From the NCBI RefSeq assembly GCF_000238395.3, contig NZ_CP011027.1, forward strand, positions 33,262 through 97,261: 64,000 nt of DNA, given 5' to 3'. Source of the DNA: Pseudoalteromonas arctica A 37-1-2 (GTDB lineage: Bacteria > Pseudomonadota > Gammaproteobacteria > Enterobacterales > Alteromonadaceae). The translations under genes were made by a program, and so were the position numbers. Positions within the stretch are counted from its first letter, which is position 1; each line of letters starts with the position of its first letter. This document shows, one piece after another, positions 1 through 7,533 of the stretch. Under the pieces are notes generated by a model, which worked only from the letters and a program-made list of their open reading frames with translations, was not told where the DNA came from and did no database searches.

Positions 1-1
1 A

Positions 2-436
2 GTTGTATCCCTTGATTTTTCTCATTATAACCGGCATAACCGCTCGCTAAAAGTGCTAGGTAAAGGTAATAAAGAGCGCATGGCCTACTTGCCAGATGGC
101 GCATTTCAAAGGCTTGAAAGCTGGATTGAGGAAGTGCGAAGTGATATTCCAGGGCCACTATTTAGTCGTGTTCGTAGATACGATGATGTTACCTCAGAGC
201 GCATGACTAGCCAGGCAATTTACCATATTTTAAACAGTAGATCTGTCGAGGCCGGTATAGAAAAGTGTGCCCCGCATGACCTAAGAAGGACATTCGCTTC
301 GTCAATGCTAGAGAACGGCGAAGATCTAATTACAGTTAAAGATGCAATGGGCCATGCAAGCTTAGCAACAACGCAAAAATATGACTTTAGGGGTGATGAA
401 CGCCTAAGAGCAGCGAGTAAACGCTTAGATATTTAG
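2..436 (+). CDS. Tyrosine recombinase, C-terminal part (5' end outside window)
   Basis: The reading frame is already open at base 2, so the gene begins before the window. The GTG at 53 is internal. What remains is the catalytic half of a tyrosine (phage-integrase type) recombinase: a loop with GKGNKER, the HDLRRTF box (H-x-x-R), the AMGH box and the nucleophile region TTQKYD. Such enzymes cut and rejoin DNA at short core sites. The tail after the tyrosine (DERLRAASKRLDI) is not the ending usual for integron IntI. It resembles the XerD-like recombinases of integrative elements and plasmids. The gene stops 8 bases before the next start, so the two are probably co-transcribed. Confidence 0.85.
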   Translation, partial: VVSLDFSHYNRHNRSLKVLGKGNKERMAYLPDGAFQRLESWIEEVRSDIPGPLFSRVRRYDDVTSERMTSQAIYHILNSRSVEAGIEKCAPHDLRRTFASSMLENGEDLITVKDAMGHASLATTQKYDFRGDERLRAASKRLDI

Positions 437-444
437 GGGGAAGA

Positions 445-936
445 ATGTCACAACAGAACAATTTTGGTGAAGCACTTACATTTTATGCAGATAGGCACCC
501 AGAACCATTAAAGCGCACAGCTATGAACGTTCAGTACACATCTAGTCGGCTTGGCTTGCAGACGTTAAGTATTGAAATGACTACTATTAACTCCCCTGGT
601 GAATCACCAGACTGGGCAAGTAAAACGATAATTCAGTTGACTAAAAGCGAGTTAACCGGGTTGTGCGGCGTGTTATTTGGCTTGAAAAGCGAAGTAAAAG
701 CTTCATTTCATGGCGAGAATAAAAACAAAGGGATGGCAGTTTATAATAATGGTGCACAGGGGGCTGCTGTCACTATTTCAGTCGCTGGCCGACACTTACA
801 TCACTTTTTATCACCCGATGATAGACTTGAATTAGGGGTTTTTACTTTACGCAGATTGTCGGACGCATGGAAAGTTACACCGTCTGATACCTTAGCAATA
901 TTACGTCAAAATGAGTTGATAAGAAGAAGCCAGTAA
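445..936 (+). CDS. Hypothetical protein, cotranscribed with recombinase
   Basis: A 163-residue soluble protein that I do not recognise. The ATG at 445 follows a GGGGGAAG ribosome site that overlaps the end of the recombinase gene, so the two form an operon. It has no signal peptide, membrane segment or clear catalytic motif. The C-terminal third is predicted mostly helical and ends in a basic tail (RQNELIRRSQ). Its position suggests an accessory role for the recombinase or its element, but that is inference from context only. Its stop overlaps a further ATG (TAATG at 934-938). Confidence 0.6.
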   Translation: MSQQNNFGEALTFYADRHPEPLKRTAMNVQYTSSRLGLQTLSIEMTTINSPGESPDWASKTIIQLTKSELTGLCGVLFGLKSEVKASFHGENKNKGMAVYNNGAQGAAVTISVAGRHLHHFLSPDDRLELGVFTLRRLSDAWKVTPSDTLAILRQNELIRRSQ

Positions 937-983
937 TGAAAGACATTCCTTATGTGGGTAACTATCATATCGGAGGACAATAA
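936..983 (+). CDS. Possible truncated third cistron, 15 codons
   Basis: An ATG overlaps the preceding stop (TAATG) and opens a 15-codon frame ending in TAA at 981-983. The coupling suggests that a third gene once followed and was cut short. It could equally be a chance ORF. Confidence 0.25.
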   Translation: MKDIPYVGNYHIGGQ

Positions 984-1310
984 AGTTCGAAACTTTTCGA
1001 TGCTATTTGTCGCAGTCTGCCTTTTGTTCTAACAAGCTTTTGCCCCAAACGTGTTAAAGTAATTACTTTATAGGACGGCTTTGAGCGATAACCGGACATT
1101 GAAAAAGTTAAATTTATTCCTGTGTTTTTGAGTAGAAGCCTAATTTTATACGATAACATTATTAATCGCCGCTTTGGTGCAAAATAACAAGCTTAATTTC
1201 TCGCTATTTTAATTCTTGTTTACAAAAGTAATTATTGATGAAATTATTCGTGTATGTAATATATGCCGTTTTGGTGTGTTAAGAACCACCAAAACAGTGT
1301 TCAATAAGCT
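984..1310. other. Intergenic stretch with dispersed-repeat fragment
   Basis: No convincing gene. Positions 1072-1105 hold a fragment (GGACGGCTTTGAGCG, then ATAACCGG) of a sequence family found after gene ends at several places in this window (see 8273-8334 and 15555-15612). The rest is AT-rich with no feature I can support. Confidence 0.5.
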
Positions 1311-1332
1311 GTTAGCAATCAAGGAGGGTTAG

Positions 1333-1809
1333 GTGTCAAATTCGAATCAAGAGTTTTTATCAATGGCACTTGCTTATATAGAAATTGGCAAAGTGTCTGC
1401 AAAATCTGACTCTGAGCTAAAAAACGCTTCTGAATATGAAAATGCCATTGCGTATCAGCTTTACCACTCTGTTGAACTGTTTTATAAGTACATGCTGCTA
1501 AAAAAGGGGCAAACTAAAAGAGTACATGATATCGCAGCACTCGAGACTGAATACAAAAAGCTCTTTCCAGGGCCACAATTTAATCTAGAGCATCCTTTTG
1601 ACTTTTCGAGTTATCAGGCGAGTGATTTGAACCCTCGCGAGGCTGAAATGGCTGAGGCTCACATGAAAAAATTCAAGCCAAATTTTATGGACCAGCATTT
1701 GAGATACCCTAGCAACCATAATACTGGTGGCTACTCATATAAATTTGAGTCTTGCTACTTTGATAGTATTAAAGACCAAATGTTGAGAATCAGCGCAATT
1801 GATTGCTAA
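1333..1809 (+). CDS. HEPN-like small helical protein
   Basis: A 158-residue helical protein. The GTG start is set by a strong AAGGAGG at 1321-1327. The central segment (AYQLYHSVELFYKYMLLKKG, then VHDIAALETEYKKLFP) has the two-helix pattern of HEPN-type proteins, and the later LRYP also fits some of that family. The classical RNase motif (R-x4-6-H) is not clearly present, so nuclease activity should not be assumed. HEPN proteins often act in toxin-antitoxin or defence settings, but no partner nucleotidyltransferase is adjacent. The gene lies between a GTTAGCA core (1311) and TGCTAACAAG at its own stop, an arrangement like an integron gene cassette. Confidence 0.55.
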   Translation: MSNSNQEFLSMALAYIEIGKVSAKSDSELKNASEYENAIAYQLYHSVELFYKYMLLKKGQTKRVHDIAALETEYKKLFPGPQFNLEHPFDFSSYQASDLNPREAEMAEAHMKKFKPNFMDQHLRYPSNHNTGGYSYKFESCYFDSIKDQMLRISAIDC

Positions 1810-1880
1810 CAAGTCAATTAACTACGCACGTAGGGCGCCGGACGCAGCAGAGCTGCGCCGGTTATTGAAGCGCTTTATAT
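1803..1880 (+). repeat. attC-like site after the HEPN-like gene
   Basis: TGCTAACAAGTCA overlaps the gene stop, as in many cassette tails, and is the complement of the GTTAGCA found at 1311 before the gene. It is followed by an imperfect hairpin (CCGG-A-CGCAGC, loop AGA, GCTGCGCCGG). The 3' core (GTTATTG) is not canonical. This fits a degenerate attC, but structure prediction is needed to be sure. Confidence 0.45.
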
Positions 1881-1895
1881 TTTAAAGGTAAGGTC

Positions 1896-2312
1896 GTGAT
1901 AAAAAACATACTGAAGACTGCATTCAATAACTTCCAGGCCTTTTTTGTAACTTGGGTTATTATAATAATTGTTAATCAACTTTTCATATTTGGGGCTTGC
2001 TTTGCTCCATACTGCGTTGTGGCAGCGTTACCACATACATTTGTTATCGCTGTTTTGATTAATTATTTTCTTAATGATGAGGAATCAAATGAGCCTCAGA
2101 AATTAGTAAAACCAGAAAGTGATAATCAACTTAAATTTACTCAAGTAGAAAACAATATTGAAGAAAATGATTTTGAAGAAACTGAAATACCTTTTTGTCC
2201 AAAGTGTGGCTCAGCAATGGTTCTAAGAACTGCTAAAAATGGGCAATATGCTGGTAATAAGTTTTGGGGGTGTTCTAAATACCCTAACTGCAAAGGTTTG
2301 TTGAATATATAA
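1896..2312 (+). CDS. Membrane protein with C-terminal topoisomerase-type zinc ribbon
   Basis: 138 residues. The GTG start follows AAAGGTAAGG. Two hydrophobic segments (about residues 14-34 and 40-58) are followed by an acidic linker and a C-terminal four-cysteine zinc ribbon of the topoisomerase I tail type: CPKCG, then FWGCSKYPNC. That ribbon normally binds DNA and is often joined to nuclease domains. Here it is joined only to a membrane hairpin, so a cytoplasmic, membrane-tethered nucleic-acid binding role is possible (inference). The stop is followed by an attC-like tail, consistent with a cassette gene. Confidence 0.6.
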   Translation: MIKNILKTAFNNFQAFFVTWVIIIIVNQLFIFGACFAPYCVVAALPHTFVIAVLINYFLNDEESNEPQKLVKPESDNQLKFTQVENNIEENDFEETEIPFCPKCGSAMVLRTAKNGQYAGNKFWGCSKYPNCKGLLNI

Positions 2313-2313
2313 A

Positions 2314-2394
2314 AATATAAGTCACTCAAAAGGACAAATAACAGTTGGTTTTTGCTCCTTCGTCGCTTATGTTAACCATCAATTATCAGCCCCT
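2314..2394 (+). repeat. Degenerate attC-like site
   Basis: The stretch contains AAGTCACTCAAAAGGAC, then CAGTTGG, CTCCTTCGTCGCTTA, and a closing CCCCTTATTGGGG. This layout matches attC sites of marine Vibrio/Shewanella-type integrons as I remember them. The terminal GGGGCGTTA is changed to GGGGCCTTG and the 5' TAACA is lost, so the site is probably inactive. Confidence 0.5.
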
Positions 2395-2575
2395 TATTGG
2401 GGCCTTGAGGCTGTAGAATTTCTCCTTTTTAAGAAAAACAGTCTGTTTTATGGGTTCCAAATGCATTACCTAATGCTTTAAAAACGCTTAGAGTTAATTA
2501 CAGGAACTCGTTTTTTAATTGAATTTGGCTGCTTGAGTAATTCTACAGTCTCGTTATGTTTCAAGGAAGGTTCTG

Positions 2576-3016
2576 GTGCAAATTGGATTACAGAGTAAAA
2601 CTCAAGTAAAGAAAGGCGTTATCGAATCATATTGGTTCGAAAATGAAACTATAGGTTTATCTAAAACTCTCTTTCATCGAATAACACTTCCCCTAGAAGA
2701 ATTTGATTCAGGTCTTGATTACGATGAACAACCAACCCGAACAGAAATCGTTTTAGATTGGTTTGAATTGGGCTTGTCCGATCCTTCTAAATTAGATGGT
2801 TTAAATTTAAGTCACTCGATATACCAAGAAGCAGAAGGTTCTGTTTATATCGGGTGTGCTCATAATTGGTGCGATGTTAAAGAGTTAAATATCGTAAAAA
2901 ATAAAGATGGAAACTTTGACGTTTCAGGTAATATTTTCGTTGAGTTCACCAACGAGGGTGTTGGTGAAAGCGAAGAATTCACATTTACATCTTGTTGTGA
3001 GTACGTTGAAAGATAA
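2576..3016 (+). CDS. Hypothetical acidic protein
   Basis: 146 residues, acidic, predicted mostly beta, with no signal peptide or membrane segment. GTG is chosen as start because CAAGGAAGG lies 6 bases upstream. The same motif (TTTCAAGGAAG) precedes the GTG of the NYN gene at 7534. I do not recognise the family. Its size, acidity and single-gene setting resemble immunity or cassette proteins, but this is only a guess. The stop (TAACAAGAG) is followed by a hairpin terminator at 3052-3082. Confidence 0.5.
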   Translation: MQIGLQSKTQVKKGVIESYWFENETIGLSKTLFHRITLPLEEFDSGLDYDEQPTRTEIVLDWFELGLSDPSKLDGLNLSHSIYQEAEGSVYIGCAHNWCDVKELNIVKNKDGNFDVSGNIFVEFTNEGVGESEEFTFTSCCEYVER

Positions 3017-3046
3017 CAAGAGACTAAGATTATGACCGTCCGCTCA

Positions 3047-3087
3047 TGGCACAGAGCCGTCATTCGGCTCTGAAACGTTTTTGTCCA
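3047..3087 (+). terminator. Hairpin terminator within a dispersed repeat
   Basis: CAGAGCCG, loop TCATT, CGGCTCTG forms an 8-bp perfect stem (3052-3072), followed by a T run at 3078-3082. The whole 41-bp stretch is identical to 19930-19970, where it again follows a gene. It fits a rho-independent terminator. Confidence 0.6.
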
Positions 3088-3124
3088 TCGACGATTTATC
3101 AATATAACTCACCTTTGCCCCTTT
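3082..3124 (+). repeat. Left copy of 43-bp direct repeat
   Basis: A 43-base sequence (TGTCCATCGACG ... TTTGCCCCTTT) that recurs without mismatch at 5547-5589 in the same orientation. The two copies bracket the AAA/zinc-hook gene. Confidence 0.85.
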
Positions 3125-3278
3125 TTAAGTTACACCTAATTAATTCACCTTATTGCCGAGCCGTGATTTGACATACTTTTTCTCATTCTAAAAGTGGATA
3201 TGATATTGGTGGCGCTTCAATGGCTGTTTCAAATAAGCATGACTAATAAGTTCAATTTCCAGTTGGTATAGGCATTAT

Positions 3279-5435
3279 ATGATTACACAAATAAACCTTG
3301 GTAATGTGGCAAGTTATCGAAATACAACAACTCTCAACACAGATAAAAAAGTAAACATCATTTATGGCTTAAATGGTACTGGTAAAAGTACATTCTCCAA
3401 CTACTTTTATGCGCTCGACCCCCTTAAATACAAAGACTGTTCTCACACAAACGATGGATGTAAGGTTCTTGTTTATAATCAGAAGTTTATTCGAGATAAC
3501 TTTTATTCCAAAGACTCTATTAATGGTATTTTTAGCCTATCCAAAGAGAACAAAGAAGCTAAGGAAAAGGTAGAGCAGCTTGGGAAAGATATTGATCAAC
3601 TCAGTGAAAAAAGCAACGGCTACCAAGCTGACATTAACAAAGAAAGTGATGCTTTGAAGAAAGCGACAGATACGGCAGAAAAAAAGGCTTGGGAAATAAA
3701 GACGAACTACTCTGGTGGTGATCGCGTTCTGAAATTTTGCCTTGATCGGTTAATGGGGAACAAAACAGTTCTGTTCAATCATCTTGTTTCTGTCCCTTTG
3801 CCAGCCGCTAAACCAATTAAAACGATTGAACAGCTTAAAGAGGAAGTTGCTGCAATTGATGGTGATAAAGCCACTACTTACAGCGTCTTACCTAAGATTT
3901 CATTGTCAGAGCTTTTGCCTGAGGAATTAGAACTACTCAAAGAAATAGTGATTGGTAATGAAGATAGTCCAATCGCAAAGCTGATTAATCAGTTGAAAAA
4001 CTCTGATTGGGTTAGTGATGGTTTGCAGTACCTTGATGATATTGAAGATGAAACCTGTCCGTTTTGCCAGTCTAAGACGATTACGCCTGAGTTAATCTTA
4101 CAGATCAAAGACTACTTTGATGAGACGTATGAAGCAAGTAAGCAGAATATAAGCAATATACTTACCAAATACCAAAAGATAGTTGATTCTCTTACTGATT
4201 TAGACACCTACAAGACATCGCCTTTTTCTGCCGATTTCCTTGCCGAAATGACAGAGTCTTATGCGTCAATTGCTGGAACATTAAAGTCTAATTTATTCAA
4301 AGTTCAGCAAAAAGAGCAAACACCAAGTCTGAAAGTAGAGTTGGAAGAGCTTTGCGACCATGTTACCTCATTTAATAAACATGTAGATGCAGTGAATACC
4401 AGTATTGGTATTCACAACCAAAAAATTGCTAATTCAGAGCAAGAATTGAAACGCATTAAAGATGAGTTTTGGAAAATCATTCGTTGGGAATACGATCAGA
4501 CGATAAAGATTTATGAAGCAAGTAAAGCGGATTACAGCGAGAAAACGACCAAGTTAATAGAAGACAAGAAAGCTATTGATGTAGATATCATCACTCTCGA
4601 AGTTGAACGAACAGAGAAGCAAAAAGAAACAATTAACATTGATGAATCTATTGATAGTATCAATAAGGGGCTGATTGATATTGGTATTACTGATTTTCAT
4701 ATTGAGAAGCACGAAGAAGACCTATATCGCCTTGTAAGAACTGGAACAGAGGGACCGATCTTCTTGTCGTTATCTGAGGGCGAAAAGATGATTATTAGCT
4801 TTTTGTATTTCCGAGAATTGTTTAAAGGTAAACAAACGGCTGATGAGGCACACGTTAAAAAGATTGCGGTAATTGACGATCCAGTTTCAAGCTTGTCTCA
4901 TATCTTTGTTTACAATATCGGGCAGCTAATTAAAAACGATTTCTTCAATGGTGATGGGGCGGAGCAAGTTTTTGTTCTCACGCATAGTCTTTACTTCTTT
5001 TATGAGCTTGTTGATTCAAATCACAAGCGAAGAAAAGAAAACCAATCTCTGTATCGGCTATCTAAAAATACGAAAGGCACAACTATTGAAACGATGAAGT
5101 ATGAAGAAGTACAGAATGACTATCAATCATACTGGTCTGTTATTAATGACAAGGATCAACCCGCTGCTTTGATTGCCAACTGCATGAGGAACGTAGTTGA
5201 ATACTTCTTCAACTTTGTGCAGAAATCAGACTTGAGTAACGTAATGCAAAAACAAGAGCTTCAAGATGTTAAGTATCAGGCTTTCATTAGATATATAAAC
5301 CGAGAATCACACTCACTTGGTCAGAATATTATTGATTTTAAAGAGTTTGATTATGGGGCGTTTAGAGAAGGTTTAAGGTTACTATTCGAAATCACGGGGT
5401 ATCCTGAACACTATCAGAAAATGTCTCAGATATAG
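3279..5435 (+). CDS. AAA ATPase with coiled coil and zinc hook (AAA_13, PrrC/RloC-like)
   Basis: 718 residues. Walker A is GLNGTGKST at residues 30-38. A long helical coiled-coil middle is broken by a CPFC zinc hook at 260-263. Then come an ABC-type signature (LSLSEGEK), Walker B (VIDDPVSSL) and an H-loop region (VLTHSLYFFYEL). This is the SMC/Rad50-like plan of the AAA_13 family, which includes the anticodon nucleases PrrC and RloC. The C-terminus carries RYINRESHS, a conserved-looking R-E-H cluster, but I cannot confirm an RNase active site. It stands alone on the strand, with no type I R-M gene next to it. An anti-phage or DNA-end sensing role is likely by family. Flanking 43-bp repeats suggest it moved as a unit. 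Confidence 0.75.
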   Translation: MITQINLGNVASYRNTTTLNTDKKVNIIYGLNGTGKSTFSNYFYALDPLKYKDCSHTNDGCKVLVYNQKFIRDNFYSKDSINGIFSLSKENKEAKEKVEQLGKDIDQLSEKSNGYQADINKESDALKKATDTAEKKAWEIKTNYSGGDRVLKFCLDRLMGNKTVLFNHLVSVPLPAAKPIKTIEQLKEEVAAIDGDKATTYSVLPKISLSELLPEELELLKEIVIGNEDSPIAKLINQLKNSDWVSDGLQYLDDIEDETCPFCQSKTITPELILQIKDYFDETYEASKQNISNILTKYQKIVDSLTDLDTYKTSPFSADFLAEMTESYASIAGTLKSNLFKVQQKEQTPSLKVELEELCDHVTSFNKHVDAVNTSIGIHNQKIANSEQELKRIKDEFWKIIRWEYDQTIKIYEASKADYSEKTTKLIEDKKAIDVDIITLEVERTEKQKETINIDESIDSINKGLIDIGITDFHIEKHEEDLYRLVRTGTEGPIFLSLSEGEKMIISFLYFRELFKGKQTADEAHVKKIAVIDDPVSSLSHIFVYNIGQLIKNDFFNGDGAEQVFVLTHSLYFFYELVDSNHKRRKENQSLYRLSKNTKGTTIETMKYEEVQNDYQSYWSVINDKDQPAALIANCMRNVVEYFFNFVQKSDLSNVMQKQELQDVKYQAFIRYINRESHSLGQNIIDFKEFDYGAFREGLRLLFEITGYPEHYQKMSQI

Positions 5436-5773
5436 ATACGTTAAATAGTGAGCTGAGCAATCGAAAATAGACGGTGAATTAAGCGATTTTTCAATACATA
5501 AAGTAATTTATGAATTACTAATTTAGCAAAGTCGCTAGCTCATTTCTGTCCATCGACGATTTATCAATATAACTCACCTTTGCCCCTTTCCGTGACAGCT
5601 AGATTTTGAGCCGATAAATATTCACTAATATTTGCCCTACATTACCTAATGTTAAACTAGGAAGCATGCACATTTGAATAAAGGTGTTTAGGATGTCAAT
5701 CGTGATGCTTACTTTATTATGACTTATACAGTTATTGTGAATATTTATGCAATTACTAGTGGGTTTGATATAT
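5436..5773. other. Intergenic stretch with the right 43-bp repeat
   Basis: Apart from the repeat at 5547-5589, I see only AT-rich sequence. A minus-strand ORF covering part of it has no recognisable content. Confidence 0.5.
5547..5589 (+). repeat. Right copy of 43-bp direct repeat
   Basis: Exact copy of 3082-3124. The bases on either side differ between copies, so the identity stops sharply at both ends. Confidence 0.85.
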
Positions 5774-6010
5774 CTATTTCCCAACATATGGATATACCGG
5801 TTCACCCCAAAGGTCATTAGGGTTATTCATCATAATCTCAATGATCGTTGGTACTAGTAGATCCAGTATATTTGTACAATATCTCAATTGTTGACGATTG
5901 GCTGAGCTATTAAAAGTGGCCCCACCATGCATGATTTGATTTCTGAGAGTATATAACCGAGAGAACAGTACACTAAGGACAGTAGCGGTGTTTGTCAAAC
6001 TAGTTGTCGC
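5774..6010 (-). pseudogene. Remnant of Apea-like HEPN protein (C-terminus)
   Basis: The minus strand encodes a tail with LFSRLYTLRNQIMHGG, then NPNDLWGEPVYPYV. It resembles the C-terminus of Apea-like HEPN proteins, where R-N-x4-H is the expected RNase-type motif. Here R, N and H are present as LRNQIMHGG. The upstream part is missing and the frame runs into the IS3 remnant around 6010-6043, so the 5' end was replaced by the insertion element. Not expected to be functional. Confidence 0.5.
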
Positions 6011-6020
6011 GATCACTACG

Positions 6021-6307
6021 TTATGCACTCTCAGCCTTGACACTATTTTGTTCAGGGTTTAAGTACACTTCTTTTGGTAAATTCCAATTACGGATATTAC
6101 CGCTCCAGCGCTCAGGGTGAGCATCTTTAGCACCTTGATAAACTTCTTTTCTATTAGCCAATATGTCACCCGCTAATCCTGAATGCCTTTGATGTGGGCT
6201 GACGTATTTGATGCCACTATGTTTGTGGTTAAAATTATACCAGTGGCTAAATTTCAACACCCAACTACGCGCCTCATCAATTGTTGAAAACCCTTTATAC
6301 GGATAAT
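6021..6307 (-). pseudogene. IS3-family transposase, C-terminal remnant
   Basis: Read on the minus strand from about 6307 this gives YPYKGFSTIDEARSWV, then HWYNFNHKHSGIKYV, and ends near RNWNLPKEVYLNPEQ. This is the end of the DDE integrase domain of IS3-type OrfB, including the last acidic region and the RHSGI motif. A stop lies just upstream, and the rest of OrfB and all of OrfA are absent, so only the 3' end of an old insertion survives. Confidence 0.75.
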
Positions 6308-6453
6308 TTTATAGTGCGCGAAGGGCGGATCTTTCTGCTCCGACCACACTCATATGTATACTTTACACAGTTTTAACAAATTAGCTAAGATATTACTATC
6401 ACTAAGTTTTCTATTATCTTTAAGCAGATCTAAATAGAACACTATACGCGCGT

Positions 6454-6477
6454 CGCACATATCCTTGAATATGTGCG
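6454..6477. terminator. Perfect 9-bp hairpin downstream of cytochrome gene
   Basis: CGCACATAT, loop CCTTGA, ATATGTGCG. It lies 31 bases beyond the stop of the minus-strand cytochrome b561 gene. No T run follows on either strand, so it may be only a processing or pause structure. Confidence 0.35.
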
Positions 6478-6507
6478 AAAACAACGGGTTAACCACTTAA
6501 TTAGCTG

Positions 6508-7059
6508 TTATTTTTTAGGCAAACGCATTCGTGCAACCGTATTATCAGATAAAACATAGTGGTGGAATAAGGCGGCGGCTGCATGTAGTCCAATCAAGTA
6601 ATAGCCAACTTCCCCAGCGGTTTCATGCAGCTCTTTTATGGTTTTAGCTAAGTCTAAATCTTTACTGGCCAATGGCGGCAGCTCTAGACCAAAAAACGGA
6701 ATTGGTTTGCCCGCCATGCTCAAAATTAACCATCCAGCAATAGGCATAGCAAACATGAACCCATACAAAATAACATGCACTAGTTTGGCCAGGTTATTTT
6801 GCCATTTAGCTGGCTGTGGTTTTATATCAGGAGCCGAACCACCTACTATGCGAGCAATTAGCCTAACGCTTACTAAGGCTAAAACCGATAAACCAAGCAT
6901 AAAATGCCACATTTTAAAGGCATCTCGGGTTGCTGTTCCTTTGTCGAATAATTCGCGCAGTTCAATGCTTGCGTAAACAGCGACTATCAATATGAACATA
7001 AGCCAATGCAAAGCAATGGAGAGTGTATTGTAATGAGTTGTTGTATTTTTTAAATTCAT
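6508..7059 (-). CDS. cybB: Cytochrome b561 family protein
   Basis: 183 residues with four membrane helices and the haem-ligand histidines of the bacterial cytochrome b561 family (IALHWLMF in helix 1, MWHFMLG in helix 2, HVILYGF in helix 3, LIGLHAAAALFHH in helix 4). These inner-membrane di-haem proteins pass electrons between quinol and acceptors such as superoxide. ATG at 7059 has GAGGGG just upstream. It is a single gene, divergent from the NYN gene across a 475-base gap. It resembles chromosomal housekeeping copies, so presence here suggests chromosomal capture. Complete. Confidence 0.9.
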   Translation of the reverse strand: MNLKNTTTHYNTLSIALHWLMFILIVAVYASIELRELFDKGTATRDAFKMWHFMLGLSVLALVSVRLIARIVGGSAPDIKPQPAKWQNNLAKLVHVILYGFMFAMPIAGWLILSMAGKPIPFFGLELPPLASKDLDLAKTIKELHETAGEVGYYLIGLHAAAALFHHYVLSDNTVARMRLPKK

Positions 7060-7533
7060 AGTGCCCCTCGAAAAAATTAAACCTTATATTAATCGTATAA
7101 AGTTACTGACCATTTAGCTGTTTTAGAGCTTAAAAAAGTAGCCTACCCCACTACAAAGTAACCTATCATTACTAAGCATTTAGTGATCTAAAACATAAAA
7201 TTTATATTTTAAAAAACATGAGTAAATATACTTGATAAGCACTTTCATTGTAAGTACGTAAAAAAATGGAGACACATAAAAATTAAATATGGGCTCCAAG
7301 AAAACCTTATAGAAAAAACATTTATAAACAATTTAATTAGTTCAAATGGTTGCAACTAGCAGCAGATGACCAACAAGGAGACGCCTCTAATTTGGGTCCC
7401 AAATTAACCAAGCCACTACAATACTGTTATTTGGCTGGAATATGGAAAATAATAGCCTAAGTATTTACTAGAAAAAGTCGAGAAACTGTTTACTGTAGTG
7501 GTCAATAAGATTTTAAGTTTCAAGGAAGCTTTT
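7060..7533. other. Divergent intergenic region
   Basis: AT-rich spacer between the divergent cytochrome and NYN genes, presumably holding both promoters. The only clear structure is the palindrome at 7388-7406. Confidence 0.4.
7388..7406. promoter_or_regulatory. Perfect 9-bp palindrome, possible operator
   Basis: TAATTTGGG-T-CCCAAATTA is an exact inverted repeat with a one-base centre, in the spacer upstream of the NYN gene. The form suits a dimeric repressor site. No regulator gene is adjacent, so the function is unknown. Confidence 0.35.

Noticed and set aside
2..436. Recombinase as an integron integrase (IntI)
   Set aside because: Its C-terminal tail and the sequence around the tyrosine do not fit IntI. 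The IntI-specific insert cannot be checked because the 5' part is outside the window.
3279..5435. Firm call as RloC anticodon nuclease
   Set aside because: The ATPase and hook are clear, but the nuclease residues cannot be assigned by eye.
5599..5817. 72-codon minus-strand ORF
   Set aside because: No ribosome site and no recognisable sequence; it overlaps the HEPN remnant in another frame.
6454..6477. Confident rho-independent terminator
   Set aside because: The stem is perfect, but no T run follows on either strand.
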